A stretch of 61,836 nucleotides of DNA from Ramlibacter sp. WS9 (GTDB taxonomy: Bacteria; Pseudomonadota; Gammaproteobacteria; Burkholderiales; Burkholderiaceae_C). This document shows, one piece after another, positions 1 through 9,163 of this stretch. Both the position numbers and the translations under genes were made by a program. A model generated the notes under the pieces. The model made no database searches. It worked only from the letters and a program-made list of their open reading frames with translations, and was not told where the DNA came from. Each line of letters opens with the position of its first letter. Position 1 is the stretch's first letter. The stretch is from NCBI RefSeq assembly GCF_003797765.1, contig NZ_RKMB01000031.1, forward strand, positions 1-61,836. Reading direction: 5' to 3'.

Positions 1-1
1 T

Positions 2-258
2 GCAACGCCGTGCATGGCCGGGCCGCGGCGCGAATAAAGCCCAGGCGCCCGCGGTGGACGGTCTTGCGGCCCAGCGTCGCTTGCGACGCGACCGTCTCAT
101 GCTCGCGGCACCTGTTTGAGTCGCAGCGAAGCGGCGGCGAGTTGTGCCGCGCGGGCCGCAAGACCGTCCAGCGCGGGGACTCCGGCAGGAGCTTGCGACA
201 GCAAGCGATGCCGGACGCCGTAGCCATCGCGCCGCGGCCCGGCCATGCACGGCGTTGC
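2..258. repeat. Large nested inverted repeat / branched fold
   Basis: Positions 2-32 are perfectly complementary to 228-258 (31 bp). Inside, 55-72 pairs perfectly with 153-170 (18 bp), 104-111 with 144-151, 181-187 with 209-215, and there are local hairpins at 74-89 and 191-206. Drawn out, this is a closed multi-branch structure of about 257 nt. The stretch 1-371 holds no convincing gene. It could be a structured RNA, a palindromic mobile repeat or a cruciform. I do not recognise a family, and the left edge coincides with the window start, so the element may extend further. Confidence 0.75.
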
Positions 259-371
259 CGCGAGGTCTCAGAGCGCATATCTGCCTTTCGGAATTCAGCG
301 AAGAACCTCCTCTTTTCCTCCTCAATCACCAGCCACAGTGACCCCCATCCCAACGCAAACGGAGAATTCGG

Positions 372-1247
372 ATGAACGAGCTTTCACTTCGCCGCGCCAG
401 CGCGGCCGCGTCGCGCCGCCGCGCGCTGAGCGCCATCGCCGGCGCAGGCGCGCTCGGTGCGCTTGGCGCTACCGGCCTGCTGGGCCTGTCAGGCTGCGGC
501 GGTGGCGGCGACGAGGCGGAAACGTCGTCGACCACGACCACCAGCACGGGCAGTACCGGCACGACAACCGCCAACACCGGCACCGTCAGCACCAATCCCG
601 CCAGTTGCAGCGTGGTGCCCGAAGAGACCGCGGGCCCGTACCCGGCCGACGGCTCGATGGCCAGCAACACCACCTACAACGTGCTGGCCCTGGCCGGCAT
701 CGTGCGATCCGACATCCGCAGCAACATCGGCAGCAGCACCCAGGTCGGCGGCGTGCCGCTGACCCTCACGCTGACCCTGACCAACGCCTCGGCCAGCTGC
801 GCTTCGCTGGCCGGCTACGCCATCTACCTGTGGCACTGCTCGCGCGAGGGCAACTACTCCGTCTACACCACGTCCAACGTCAGCGACAACGCGTTGCGCG
901 GCGTGCAGGAGACCAATGCCAGCGGGCAGGTGACCTTCACCACGATCGTGCCGGGCTGCTACGCCGGCCGCATGCCGCACATGCACCTGGAGGTCTACCC
1001 CAGCCTGGCCAAGGCCACGACCGCGTCCAACAAGGTCAAGACCACGCAGCTGGCGTTCCCGACCGAGACGCTGCGCACCGTCTACAGCACGGCCAGCGGC
1101 TACACGGCCAGCCTCAACAACCTGGGCAACATCAGCTTCGCGTCCGACAACGTGTTCAGCGACGGCACCAGCCTGGAAATGGTGACGATGGCCGGCAGCG
1201 TGAGCGCGGGCTACACGGCGAACATCTCGATCGCGATCGCAGCTTGA
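372..1247 (+). CDS. Exported intradiol ring-cleavage dioxygenase-like protein
   Basis: A 291-residue protein resembling the catechol/protocatechuate intradiol dioxygenase fold, the non-heme Fe(III) enzymes that split aromatic rings between the two hydroxyls. The N-terminus has an SRRR twin-arginine-like stretch, a long Ala/Gly/Leu segment and an LSGC lipobox (Cys about residue 42), followed by a Thr/Ser/Gly linker, so it is probably exported as a lipoprotein, unlike the cytoplasmic aromatic-degradation enzymes. The core shows the family's ETAGPYPAD start, a LWHCxxxGxY segment and a GCYxGRMPHMHLEVY segment, which carry candidate Tyr and His iron ligands. A GGAG motif lies just upstream of the ATG. 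No other aromatic-pathway genes are nearby, so the substrate is unknown. A two-component system follows on the same strand. Confidence 0.85.
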   Translation: MNELSLRRASAAASRRRALSAIAGAGALGALGATGLLGLSGCGGGGDEAETSSTTTTSTGSTGTTTANTGTVSTNPASCSVVPEETAGPYPADGSMASNTTYNVLALAGIVRSDIRSNIGSSTQVGGVPLTLTLTLTNASASCASLAGYAIYLWHCSREGNYSVYTTSNVSDNALRGVQETNASGQVTFTTIVPGCYAGRMPHMHLEVYPSLAKATTASNKVKTTQLAFPTETLRTVYSTASGYTASLNNLGNISFASDNVFSDGTSLEMVTMAGSVSAGYTANISIAIAA

Positions 1248-1272
1248 CCGGCGGCTGGCCGACAATCCGGCT

Positions 1273-2853
1273 ATGCCCCTGCTGACGCTGCAGCGCAAGT
1301 TCTTCCTGGCCCTGGCCGCGCTGCTGGCGGCACTGCTGCTGATCTTCACCGGCTCGTCCTGGCTCGGGCTGCAGCGCGGCATCGGCCAGTACGTGGCTGA
1401 AATCGAGCTCTCGCGCCTCGACTGGCTGGGCCGCGGCCTGCTGGAGCGCTATGCCAAGCAAGGCAGCTGGCAATTTCTCAAGGACGATCCCGATGCCTGG
1501 CATGCGGTGCAAATGTCGGCATTGGGCGATCGAGGGCCACGTGGTGCGCGGGCCTCGCTGCACGATGACCGGCCTGGCGGTCCACCGCCACCGCCGCAGG
1601 GCGCCGGAGCGCGCGGGCCGGACACGCGCGGCCCGGAACCCGGGCCCATGATGCGACCGCAGCTCGACGTGCTGCCGGGCCGTTTCGCACCGCCGCCGCC
1701 GCCCGACATGCCCGGCGATCCACGTGCTCGGGCAGACAACATCTACAACCGTTTGGCGGTGTTCGACGCCCACGAGACGCGCCTGGCCGGCAACGCGATC
1801 GGCTGGCCGGGCGCCGTGAAGATGCCGCTGCAGCACGACGGCCGCACCGTCGGCTACCTGGCGTTGGCGCCGCTGGCCGGGGTGCAGACCGACGCCGACC
1901 GGGCCTTCGTCGCGCAGCAGTCGGGCTTCGTGATGATGGCCGGCGCCGCCGGGCTCGTGCTCGCGCTGCTGCTCTCCTGGCTGCTCGCGCGGCGCTGGTT
2001 GCGCCCGCTGGCACGTCTCACCGATGGCGCGCAAGCCGTTGCGCAAGGCCGATTCGAAACGCGCCTGCCGGTGCAGGGGAACGATGAACTGGCGAGCCTC
2101 ACGCAGTCGTTCAATCTCATGGCCGAGCAACTTGCCGCGGTGGAAAATTCGCGCCAACGCTGGCTGTCAGACGTGGCGCATGAATTGCGCACGCCCATCA
2201 CGGCGCTGCGCGCCGAGATCGAGGCGCTTCAGGACGGCGTGCGCCGCTTCGACGACGGCACGGCGCAGCGGCTGCACCGGCAGGTGATGCGGCTGGGCAC
2301 GCTGGTGAACGACCTGCGGTTGACGCTGGACGACGGCTATTCGGTTTCGGCGCAGGCCCGCACGCCCGTCCGGCCGGTCGCGCTGCTGGCGGAGGCGGCC
2401 GACGACATGCGGGAGCGCTTCACGCAGGCCGGGCTCGCACTCGACATGGAATCTGTTTTGGCGCTCGTGGCCGGCGAGAACCCCACGATGCCGGGTGATG
2501 CGGTGCGGCTGCACCAGGTGTTCGTCAACCTCCTGGAAAACTCGCTGCGCTACACGCTTGCCGGCGGCACGCTGCGGTTGCGGGCGGACGTCGAAGTCAC
2601 GGGGAATTCGCGCTTGCTGCTGATCTGCTTCGACGACAGCGCGCCCTGCCCGGCGCCGCAGGATATCCCTCGCCTGTTCGAGCGCTTCTTCCGCGCCGAG
2701 GCGTCGCGCAGCCGCGAATCGGGTGGTTCGGGCCTGGGCCTCGCGATCTGCAAGTCCATCGTCGAGGCGCACGGCGGGCAGATCGCTGCCGCGGGTTCCG
2801 CGCTGGGCGGATTGCAGGTGTGCCTGCGCTTTCCCCTGGGGGACACGAAGTGA
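1273..2853 (+). CDS. baeS: BaeS-type sensor histidine kinase
   Basis: A 526-residue inner-membrane sensor kinase. A membrane segment lies at about residues 10-34, a Pro/Arg/Gly-rich periplasmic domain at about 40-217 (longer and more proline-rich than in E. coli BaeS), a second membrane segment at 218-238 and HAMP at about 240-292. The phospho-acceptor is His303 in VAHELRTP, followed by N-box VNLLENSLRY and G-boxes. The D-D-S-A-P motif in place of DxGxG, followed by LFERFFRAEASRSRESGGSGLG, is characteristic of BaeS. Its stop overlaps the GTG start of the response regulator (GTGA), so the pair is translationally coupled. By family it senses envelope stress and controls efflux genes, but the local target is not evident. 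Confidence 0.88.
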   Translation: MPLLTLQRKFFLALAALLAALLLIFTGSSWLGLQRGIGQYVAEIELSRLDWLGRGLLERYAKQGSWQFLKDDPDAWHAVQMSALGDRGPRGARASLHDDRPGGPPPPPQGAGARGPDTRGPEPGPMMRPQLDVLPGRFAPPPPPDMPGDPRARADNIYNRLAVFDAHETRLAGNAIGWPGAVKMPLQHDGRTVGYLALAPLAGVQTDADRAFVAQQSGFVMMAGAAGLVLALLLSWLLARRWLRPLARLTDGAQAVAQGRFETRLPVQGNDELASLTQSFNLMAEQLAAVENSRQRWLSDVAHELRTPITALRAEIEALQDGVRRFDDGTAQRLHRQVMRLGTLVNDLRLTLDDGYSVSAQARTPVRPVALLAEAADDMRERFTQAGLALDMESVLALVAGENPTMPGDAVRLHQVFVNLLENSLRYTLAGGTLRLRADVEVTGNSRLLLICFDDSAPCPAPQDIPRLFERFFRAEASRSRESGGSGLGLAICKSIVEAHGGQIAAAGSALGGLQVCLRFPLGDTK

Positions 2854-3536
2854 GCAAAGGCTGCGTGCTGGTGGTGGAAGACGACGCCGACATCGCATCG
2901 GTGTTGGTCGACTATCTGCAGCGGGACGGTTTCCGCACGCAACAGACTGGCGATGGCGCACAGGCGCTGGCGATGATCCAACGGTCACCGCCACAGCTGG
3001 TGCTGCTGGACGTGATGCTGCCGGGCCTGGACGGCATGGAGGTGCTCAAGGCGCTGCGTCGCGACAGCAGCGTGCCTGTGATCATGATCACCGCGCGGGT
3101 GGAAGAGGTGGACCGGCTGCTGGGCCTGGAGCTGGGCGCGGACGACTACGTTTGCAAGCCGTTCTCGCCGCGCGAAGTCCTGGCGCGAGTCAAGACCGTG
3201 CTGCGCCGCGTGCTGCCGGCAAGTGAGCGAGCCGAGCCGCCGCTGGTGCTGGATGCGCAGCGCTGGCAGGCGTCACTGCGCGGCCGGGCGCTGGAGCTGA
3301 CGCGAACGGAATTCCAGTTGCTGCAGGTGCTGGCACGCCAGCCGGGCAGGATCTACTCGCGCGCGCAGCTTCTGGCGCTGGCGTATCCGGATGCACTGGA
3401 CACCAGCGAGCGCGCCATCGACAGCCACGTCAAGAACCTGCGGCGCAAGTTCGCGGCGCTCGATCCGGGACACGAGTGGCTGCGGGCGGTCTACGGCGTC
3501 GGCTTCGCGCTGGAGCCGCCGGCGGATTCAGCGTGA
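2850..3536 (+). CDS. baeR: BaeR-type OmpR-family response regulator
   Basis: A 228-residue response regulator. The receiver domain (residues about 1-118) has the acidic pair near E10/D11, phospho-acceptor D54 and conserved K103 in VCKPFSP. The C-terminal winged helix (about 130-225) carries the RWQASLRG, ELTRTEFQLL and SERAIDSHVKNLRRK segments, closest to BaeR. I place the start at GTG 2850 because this puts the VLVVEDD strand at the normal distance and overlaps the kinase stop; an upstream in-frame ATG at 2820 would add ten unlikely residues. The gene overlaps the convergent proQ by 9 nt. Confidence 0.88.
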   Translation: MSKGCVLVVEDDADIASVLVDYLQRDGFRTQQTGDGAQALAMIQRSPPQLVLLDVMLPGLDGMEVLKALRRDSSVPVIMITARVEEVDRLLGLELGADDYVCKPFSPREVLARVKTVLRRVLPASERAEPPLVLDAQRWQASLRGRALELTRTEFQLLQVLARQPGRIYSRAQLLALAYPDALDTSERAIDSHVKNLRRKFAALDPGHEWLRAVYGVGFALEPPADSA

Positions 3537-4253
3537 CTTCAACGCGGCCTTGACAACCTTGAGGTCCATGCCGTACATGTCGGCGAATTCCTCGGGCGTC
3601 TTGCCGCTCGCTTCGTATGCGCGGCGCACGGCTTCACGCTTGGCCGTCTGTTCGGCCAGCTCGGCGAAGGCCTCATCGAGCACGGCAATCGACAACTCGT
3701 CCTTGGCGTTGACGCGCTCGGTGAACTCGTCGCGCGAAAGGCCGGAGGCTTCGATCGCCACGACCAGGCGGGAACGCACCCACGGCCGCAGATCTTCCTT
3801 GGAGCGGGCCTGGCGGCGGCGGAACACTTCCATGATGGCGTGGTGCACGTGCTCGGGCGCGACATCCTCGACCGGCTCGCCGCTCAGGTCATGCCGCTTG
3901 TGGCCGGCGGCCACGGCCTCCAGGTAACGCGTCGATCGGGCGTGCAGGCCCAGCGCGACCTTGAGGTCTTCCTTCTTGAAGTCCTCCGGGTGCGCCGCCA
4001 ACAGTTCCTGGTACACGCCCAGCTTGAGCGGCAGGAAACGCGCGCCGAACATCTTGGGGTAGAGCTGGAACAGGCGCTCCAGCACGGCGAAAGCAGCGTC
4101 GCGCGGGGGCCGGGCTGCCTTGGCCTTGCCGGCCTTGGCGCCCTTGGTCTCGGCCGTTTGCGGCTGATCCGCCTCTGGCTGGGCCGTTTCGAGCGGGGCG
4201 TCGGGGGCCGGCGCGTCCTGCGGCGGGCTGTCGGAAATCGGGGAATCGGTCAT
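3528..4253 (-). CDS. proQ: ProQ/FinO-family RNA chaperone
   Basis: A 241-residue RNA-binding protein. The first about 55 residues are an Ala/Pro/Glu/Lys-rich disordered tail. The FinO/ProQ core spans about 55-170 (ERLFQLYPKMFGARFLPLKLGVYQEL, then ALGLHARSTRYLEAVAAGHKRHDLSG), and a C-terminal acidic-basic helical region follows. The family binds structured 3' ends of mRNAs and sRNAs and affects their stability. ATG at 4253 is preferred because it begins the typical disordered tail; earlier in-frame starts run into the slyD promoter. It is divergent from slyD, with 88 nt between the starts. Confidence 0.85.
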   Translation of the reverse strand: MTDSPISDSPPQDAPAPDAPLETAQPEADQPQTAETKGAKAGKAKAARPPRDAAFAVLERLFQLYPKMFGARFLPLKLGVYQELLAAHPEDFKKEDLKVALGLHARSTRYLEAVAAGHKRHDLSGEPVEDVAPEHVHHAIMEVFRRRQARSKEDLRPWVRSRLVVAIEASGLSRDEFTERVNAKDELSIAVLDEAFAELAEQTAKREAVRRAYEASGKTPEEFADMYGMDLKVVKAALKSR

Positions 4254-4341
4254 CGGGGAATCGTGGTCGAAGAATCGGGTCGGACAGGGGCAATCACTGG
4301 AGCCCAGACTGTACGCACTTTCGGGGGCAGAATCCCAAGCC

Positions 4342-4818
4342 ATGAAAATCGAAAAAGACACCGTCGTCACCCTCCACTTCAAGGTGGCCGAACCCAATGG
4401 CAAGCTCATCGAGCAGAGCAAGGACCCGATGGTCTACCTGCACGGGGGCTACGAGAACACCCTGCCCAAGATCGAGGAGGCGCTGGACGGCCAGGAAGCG
4501 GGCTTCCAGGTCACACTGCAGCTGAAGCCCGAAGACGCCTTCGGCGAGCGCGACGAAGCCTTGGTACGCACCATCCCCAAGAGCGAATTCCCGCCCGGCG
4601 TGAAGGTGGGCGGCCAGCTGGAAGGGCGCACCGACGACGGCACACCGCATGTTTTCCACGTGATGAAGATCAAGGGCGACACGGTTCACCTGGACGGCAA
4701 CCACCCGCTGGCGGGCAAGGAGCTGAAGTTCCAGCTCAAGGTGACGGGCGTGCGCGCCGCCACGGCCGAAGAGATCGAGCACAAGCACGTCCACGGCGAG
4801 CACGGACATCACCACTGA
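4342..4818 (+). CDS. slyD: SlyD-like FKBP-type peptidyl-prolyl isomerase
   Basis: A 158-residue cytoplasmic prolyl isomerase/chaperone of the SlyD type. The FKBP core is interrupted by an insert-in-flap chaperone domain (about residues 68-125), with the typical PEDAFGERDEALVR and DGNHPLAGKxLxFxxKV segments. The C-terminus is histidine-rich (HKHVHGEHGHHH), a plausible nickel/zinc-binding tail, as in E. coli SlyD but shorter. By family it folds proteins and delivers nickel to hydrogenases; no hydrogenase genes are seen here. It is followed by a 170-nt gap where base composition shifts to the AT-richer island. Confidence 0.9.
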   Translation: MKIEKDTVVTLHFKVAEPNGKLIEQSKDPMVYLHGGYENTLPKIEEALDGQEAGFQVTLQLKPEDAFGERDEALVRTIPKSEFPPGVKVGGQLEGRTDDGTPHVFHVMKIKGDTVHLDGNHPLAGKELKFQLKVTGVRAATAEEIEHKHVHGEHGHHH

Positions 4819-4988
4819 GGCCGATGGGAGTACGTTGCGCTTCCGAGCGCAGAACCCAAGTCTGTGTTCGGCACACGCCAAGGCGACGCATCCAGTTGTG
4901 TCGAGGCTTTTAGTGTGTTGCAATCAAAAAGTGCACTGGCGGACTCTTTAGCTGACGCAGCTCGGCATGTTCAGCTCGAAAGACAAGA

Positions 4989-6137
4989 ATGAGAATTCAC
5001 TCGATCAAGATCAGAAACTGGAAGAATTTCACCGACGCTGATGTTTCCTTGAGCAGCCGCACTTTTATTGTTGGCGCTAACGCATCGGGAAAGTCGAACT
5101 TTCTGGACATCTTTAGGTTCTTGCGCGATGTTGCGAACAGCAGTGGTGGCGGGCTCCAAAAGGCACTAAAGGATCGTGGAGGCATGAGTAAGGTCCGATC
5201 TCTAGCGGCTCGCAGAGATCCAAACATCTTGCTCGATTTGAAGTTCACGGAGGACGGTGATTCAATTTGCTGGCGATATGTTCTTGAAATTAGCCAGGAG
5301 ACGGCCGGCAAACGTCGGCCGGTTGTCAAGAGAGAAGTCGTTTACGGCGACAACCCGGATACTCCGCTACTGGATCGGCCAACACCCGAGGATCGGCAAG
5401 ATCCGGAACGACTGACTCAAACAAATCTGGAGCAGGTGAACAGCAATCACGAGTTTCGACCCATTGCTGATTTTTTTGGCAAGACCGTCTACTTGCACCT
5501 GGTTCCCCAGTTGCTCAAGTATGCGGAAGGCCTAAGCGGTCACTACCTGGAGAATGACCCGTTTGGACAAGGCTTCTTAGATCGCATTGCGTCGGCCACT
5601 GAGCGCAGAAGAAAAAAGCGGTTAACCAAGATTCAGGAGGTTCTAAAAAAGGCCGTGCCTCAGCTTGAGGAGCTTCAATTTGAGCGAGATCCTTCAAACG
5701 GGAAGCCACACCTAAAGGCCAAATACGCCCACTGGCGAGTTAACGGAGCGTGGCAGCGTGAAGAGCAATTCTCCGATGGAACGCTTCGATTGATCGGCCT
5801 CTTTTGGGTACTTCAAGAAGATCCTGGGTTGCTACTCCTGGAAGAGCCTGAGCTCTCGCTTAACGCCAAGATTGTTAGTTTTCTTGCACCGTTCATCTAC
5901 AAACTACAAGGCAAGGGACAAGTTCTCGTAACTACGCATAGTCATGACTTGCTGGCCGACGAAGGCATTTCGCTTGACGAAGTTGTCTTGCTAGAGCCTT
6001 CAACGGATGCGACCAAGATCCGGCCCGCGAAAGACTTGACCGATGTGGTTGCGCTTGTCGAGGGGGGGTTGAGTTTGGGACCGGCGATCTTGCCTCACGC
6101 CGCGCCCCCTGAGATCGATTCCCTCGCCAGTGTTTAA
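4989..6137 (+). CDS. OLD/RecF-like AAA family ATPase (putative defence)
   Basis: A 382-residue P-loop ATPase of the SMC/RecF/OLD-like group. Walker A is GANASGKS (residues 29-36), a signature-like region lies near QFSDGTLRLIGLF, Walker B is LLLLEEPELSLN and the H-motif is VTTHSHD. The central 130-residue region with a Lys/Arg-rich helix replaces the long coiled coil of true SMC proteins. Codon use is visibly more AT-rich than in neighbouring genes, suggesting recent transfer. The next gene starts 3 nt after its stop and encodes a TOPRIM-like protein; AAA plus nuclease or TOPRIM pairs of this kind are common in phage-defence islands (for example PARIS, Abi and Gabija-type pairs). I cannot assign it to a named system. 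The RBS is weak. Confidence 0.8.
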   Translation: MRIHSIKIRNWKNFTDADVSLSSRTFIVGANASGKSNFLDIFRFLRDVANSSGGGLQKALKDRGGMSKVRSLAARRDPNILLDLKFTEDGDSICWRYVLEISQETAGKRRPVVKREVVYGDNPDTPLLDRPTPEDRQDPERLTQTNLEQVNSNHEFRPIADFFGKTVYLHLVPQLLKYAEGLSGHYLENDPFGQGFLDRIASATERRRKKRLTKIQEVLKKAVPQLEELQFERDPSNGKPHLKAKYAHWRVNGAWQREEQFSDGTLRLIGLFWVLQEDPGLLLLEEPELSLNAKIVSFLAPFIYKLQGKGQVLVTTHSHDLLADEGISLDEVVLLEPSTDATKIRPAKDLTDVVALVEGGLSLGPAILPHAAPPEIDSLASV

Positions 6138-6140
6138 GCA

Positions 6141-6731
6141 ATGAGTCCCATCGCTCTTGTCGCCGAAGACAAGCTTACTCAGGCCGTTCTACAAAAATGT
6201 ATCCGTGAAATTCTCCCGAATCACTGGATTGTTCGTAGTGAAGTGAAGGGCGGAAGGGGGAATGTGCAGCGCGAGTTGGCGGCATATGCCAATCTTTCGA
6301 AAAAAATGCCCGTCTTGGTGGGGGTGGACCTAGATGGGGACGAATGCGCACCCGGCCTTCTCGCCAAATGGGATCAAGCTGAAAACTTGCTGGTGCGAGT
6401 CGCCGTCAAGGAGATCGAGTCGTGGGTTCTTGCCGACCGTAGACGCTTGGCAACCTTCCTCGATGCCCCACCAAATAGCCTACCCACAAATCCAGAGCAA
6501 CTGCAGGATCCAAAATTGGAGTTATTGAAACTGGCAAGGGCGCACGCCGGGACCGAATTGAGAGGAGACTTGGTACCCAGAAATTTCGGGCAATACCCCC
6601 GTATCGGTCCAGCCTATAACCTGCGGATGTGTAGTTTTGTGGAGGCGAGGTGGCGCCCCCGCGTGGCCATGGGACACTCGAACAGCCTCTCTCGCGCCAT
6701 TGCCGCGATGGAAAGAATTGGCGCTGCGTAG
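6141..6731 (+). CDS. TOPRIM-like partner of the AAA ATPase
   Basis: A 196-residue protein without a certain family. It opens with a hydrophobic strand and an acidic residue (IALVAEDK), later has PVLVGVDLDGDEC (a DxD-like motif after a strand) and VAVKEIESWVLAD. This order of an acidic residue, DxD and a further acidic residue resembles the TOPRIM/OLD-type metal site and DUF4276-like proteins, so a nuclease or effector role is plausible. It sits 3 nt downstream of the ATPase gene and shares its AT-rich composition, so the two are almost certainly one operon. The C-terminal half has no recognisable motif. Confidence 0.65.
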   Translation: MSPIALVAEDKLTQAVLQKCIREILPNHWIVRSEVKGGRGNVQRELAAYANLSKKMPVLVGVDLDGDECAPGLLAKWDQAENLLVRVAVKEIESWVLADRRRLATFLDAPPNSLPTNPEQLQDPKLELLKLARAHAGTELRGDLVPRNFGQYPRIGPAYNLRMCSFVEARWRPRVAMGHSNSLSRAIAAMERIGAA

Positions 6732-6878
6732 CTCATAGCGATTCGAGCTGCGGGCCTTTACCGCAGGGTGATTGTCCTGCCCATAGGCCGCAGCGTCCCA
6801 GGGCCCCGGCCTTTTGGCTCGGGCGCCCGCCCTCATCTGCAGCGGATGCCTTTTCCTCAATCCACCGGAGTGCCGCCC

Positions 6879-7904
6879 ATGACCAGCCCCATCCTCAGCA
6901 TCAAGCCGCTCGGTTTCCCGTGGGAAACCGTGGACCCGTTCCTGTTCTGCGCCTATCACGACGACGCGTACCCGGCGGGCGACGAGGCGTTGGCGCCTGC
7001 GGTGTCGCTGGACGGCCGCGACATCGGGCAGGACTTCAGCCGCAAGGACGGCTGGAGCATGTACCACGGCGACACCGTGCCCGGCTTTCCGGGCCACCCG
7101 CACCGCGGCTTCGAGACCGTGACGGTCGTGCGCAAGGGCCTCATCGACCACTCCGATTCGCTGGGCGCCACCGCGCGCTTCGGCCAGGGCGATGCGCAAT
7201 GGCTCACCGCCGGCGGCGGCGTTGTTCATTCGGAAATGTTCCCGTTGCTCAATCGCGAGGAGCCCAATCCGCTGGAGCTGTTCCAGATCTGGCTGAACCT
7301 GCCGGCGAAAAACAAGATGGTGCCGGCGCATTTCACGATGTTCTGGTCGGGCGACATCCCGCAACTGACGGCGAAGGACGAGGCCGGGCGCACGACCGTC
7401 GTGTCCACTGTCGCAGGTGAGCTCGAAGGCGCGGGCAAGCCGCTGGCGCCGCCACCCGACTCCTGGGCGGCGCAGCCCGGCGCCGACGTCGCGATCTGGA
7501 CCCTGCGCATGGAGCCCGGTGCCCAATGGACGCTGCCGGCCGCCAAGGGCCAAGGCACACGCCGCACGCTGTATTTCTTCAAGGGCGCCACCGCCACCGT
7601 GGGTGGGCAGGCGGTGCACGGCCCGGTGGCCATCGAAGTGCGCGGCGACGTGCCGGTCGAACTGGTCAACGGCGAAGTGCAAGGCGAGTTCCTGCTGCTG
7701 CAGGGCAAGCCGATCAGCGAGCCTGTCGTGCAGTACGGCCCGTTCGTGATGAACACGCAGGCCGAGATCATGCAGGCGATGCAGGACTACCGCCGCACGC
7801 AGTTCGGCGGCTGGCCCTGGCCCGACCAGGCGCCGGTGCACGGGCGCGAGGCGAAGCGGTTTGCCCGGCACCCGGGCGGGCGTGAGGAAGCGCCGCGCAG
7901 TTAG
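6879..7904 (+). CDS. Pirin family protein
   Basis: A 341-residue bicupin of the pirin family. The N-terminal cupin carries the iron-site motif HPHRGFETVT and the later AGGGVVHSEM segment. The C-terminal cupin ends in the usual GPFVMNTQAEI and GGWPW segments, then a basic tail. Bacterial pirins include quercetin 2,3-dioxygenases and metabolic regulators; the role here is not known. ATG at 6879 is chosen because a CCGGAG ribosome site lies 8 nt upstream and the product then starts like other pirins. It overlaps the convergent MFS gene by 4 nt. Confidence 0.88.
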   Translation: MTSPILSIKPLGFPWETVDPFLFCAYHDDAYPAGDEALAPAVSLDGRDIGQDFSRKDGWSMYHGDTVPGFPGHPHRGFETVTVVRKGLIDHSDSLGATARFGQGDAQWLTAGGGVVHSEMFPLLNREEPNPLELFQIWLNLPAKNKMVPAHFTMFWSGDIPQLTAKDEAGRTTVVSTVAGELEGAGKPLAPPPDSWAAQPGADVAIWTLRMEPGAQWTLPAAKGQGTRRTLYFFKGATATVGGQAVHGPVAIEVRGDVPVELVNGEVQGEFLLLQGKPISEPVVQYGPFVMNTQAEIMQAMQDYRRTQFGGWPWPDQAPVHGREAKRFARHPGGREEAPRS

Positions 7905-9139
7905 GGTGCGGTCGGCGGGGCGAGCTGGTCCCGCCGCGCCAACGTCGGAAAGAAGTGCCTCCAGCACAGCGCTACCAGCACGGTGCCGATGCCGCCCGCC
8001 ACCACCGAGCCCACCGGCCCCAGCAGCGCCGCCGTTGCGCCCGATTCGAATTCGCCCAGCTGGTTGCTGGCGCCGATGAACACGCTGTTGACGGCGGAGA
8101 CCCGCCCGCGCATTGCATCCGGCGTCTCCAGCTGCACCAGCGTCTGGCGAATGACGATGCTCACCATGTCGGCACTGCCGGAGACGGCCAGCGCAACCAT
8201 CGACAGCACGAAACTGGTCGACAGGCCGAACACCACCATGCACACGCCGAACACCGCCACCGAGATCAGCAGGGTGCGCCCGATGCGGCGGCGCAGTGGC
8301 CAGCGGCTGAGCACAACGGAAATGATGACCGCGCCCAGCGCCGGCGCGCTGCGCAGCAGCCCGAGGCCCTGCGGCCCCACGTGCAGGATGTCCTTGGCGA
8401 ACATCGGCAGCAGCGCCACGGCGCCGCCCAACAACACCGCGAACAGGTCCAGCGAGACGGCGCCCAGCATCACCTTGTGGCGCCAGATGAATCCGACGCC
8501 GGCCAGCAAGGTGGCCAGGCTGACGGGCTCGCGCGGCTGCACGACGTGGATGTAGCGCAGCCGCACGATCATCAGACTGCTGGTGGCCAATAGCAGGGAG
8601 CCCAATGCGTAGACCTTGTCGACACCGGCCAGGAAGACGAGCCCGCCCAGTGCGGGACCGCCGATGATCGCGACCTGGATGCCCGCGGAACTGAATGCCG
8701 TCGCGCGCTGCAACAGCGCCAGTGGCACGACCTGCGGCGTCAACGCGAGCTGCGCCGACATCTGGAATGCTCGCACCGAGCCGAAGACCAGCGACACGCC
8801 GAGCAGCAGTTCGCGCGACGCCCATTGGCCGCGGCTCGCCGCGGTGAGCACCAGTGACGCGATGCAGGACACGGCGAGGCAACACGCGACGATGCGGCCC
8901 CGATGGTGACGATCGACCACATGACCGGCCCACAGCGTGAGCGCCAGCGCGGGCACGAACTGGTACAGGCCGATCAACCCCAGGTCCCACGCGCTGCCGG
9001 TCAGGTCGTACATCTGCCAACCCAACGCCACCATGATCATCTGGTTGGCGGTGGTGCCCGCCAGCCGCGCCGTCCACAGCCGCATGAAGGCGCGCTGCGC
9101 CATCAGGTCGCGGAAGGTGGGGTCGGAGAAAGTGCCCAT
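7901..9139 (-). CDS. MFS transporter, DHA3/enterobactin-exporter-like
   Basis: A 412-residue integral membrane protein with about 12 hydrophobic segments. The start FRDLMAQRAFMRLWTARLAG, the DRHHRGRIV loop between segments 2 and 3 and the MRGRVSAVNSVFIGASNQLGEFESG segment match the DHA3/EntS-like drug and siderophore exporters. Substrate unknown; no siderophore genes are nearby. It runs in the same direction as gapA downstream but is separated from it by a strong terminator. Confidence 0.85.
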   Translation of the reverse strand: MGTFSDPTFRDLMAQRAFMRLWTARLAGTTANQMIMVALGWQMYDLTGSAWDLGLIGLYQFVPALALTLWAGHVVDRHHRGRIVACCLAVSCIASLVLTAASRGQWASRELLLGVSLVFGSVRAFQMSAQLALTPQVVPLALLQRATAFSSAGIQVAIIGGPALGGLVFLAGVDKVYALGSLLLATSSLMIVRLRYIHVVQPREPVSLATLLAGVGFIWRHKVMLGAVSLDLFAVLLGGAVALLPMFAKDILHVGPQGLGLLRSAPALGAVIISVVLSRWPLRRRIGRTLLISVAVFGVCMVVFGLSTSFVLSMVALAVSGSADMVSIVIRQTLVQLETPDAMRGRVSAVNSVFIGASNQLGEFESGATAALLGPVGSVVAGGIGTVLVALCWRHFFPTLARRDQLAPPTAP

Positions 9140-9163
9140 GAGATTGGTGTTCGGCCGTCAAAG

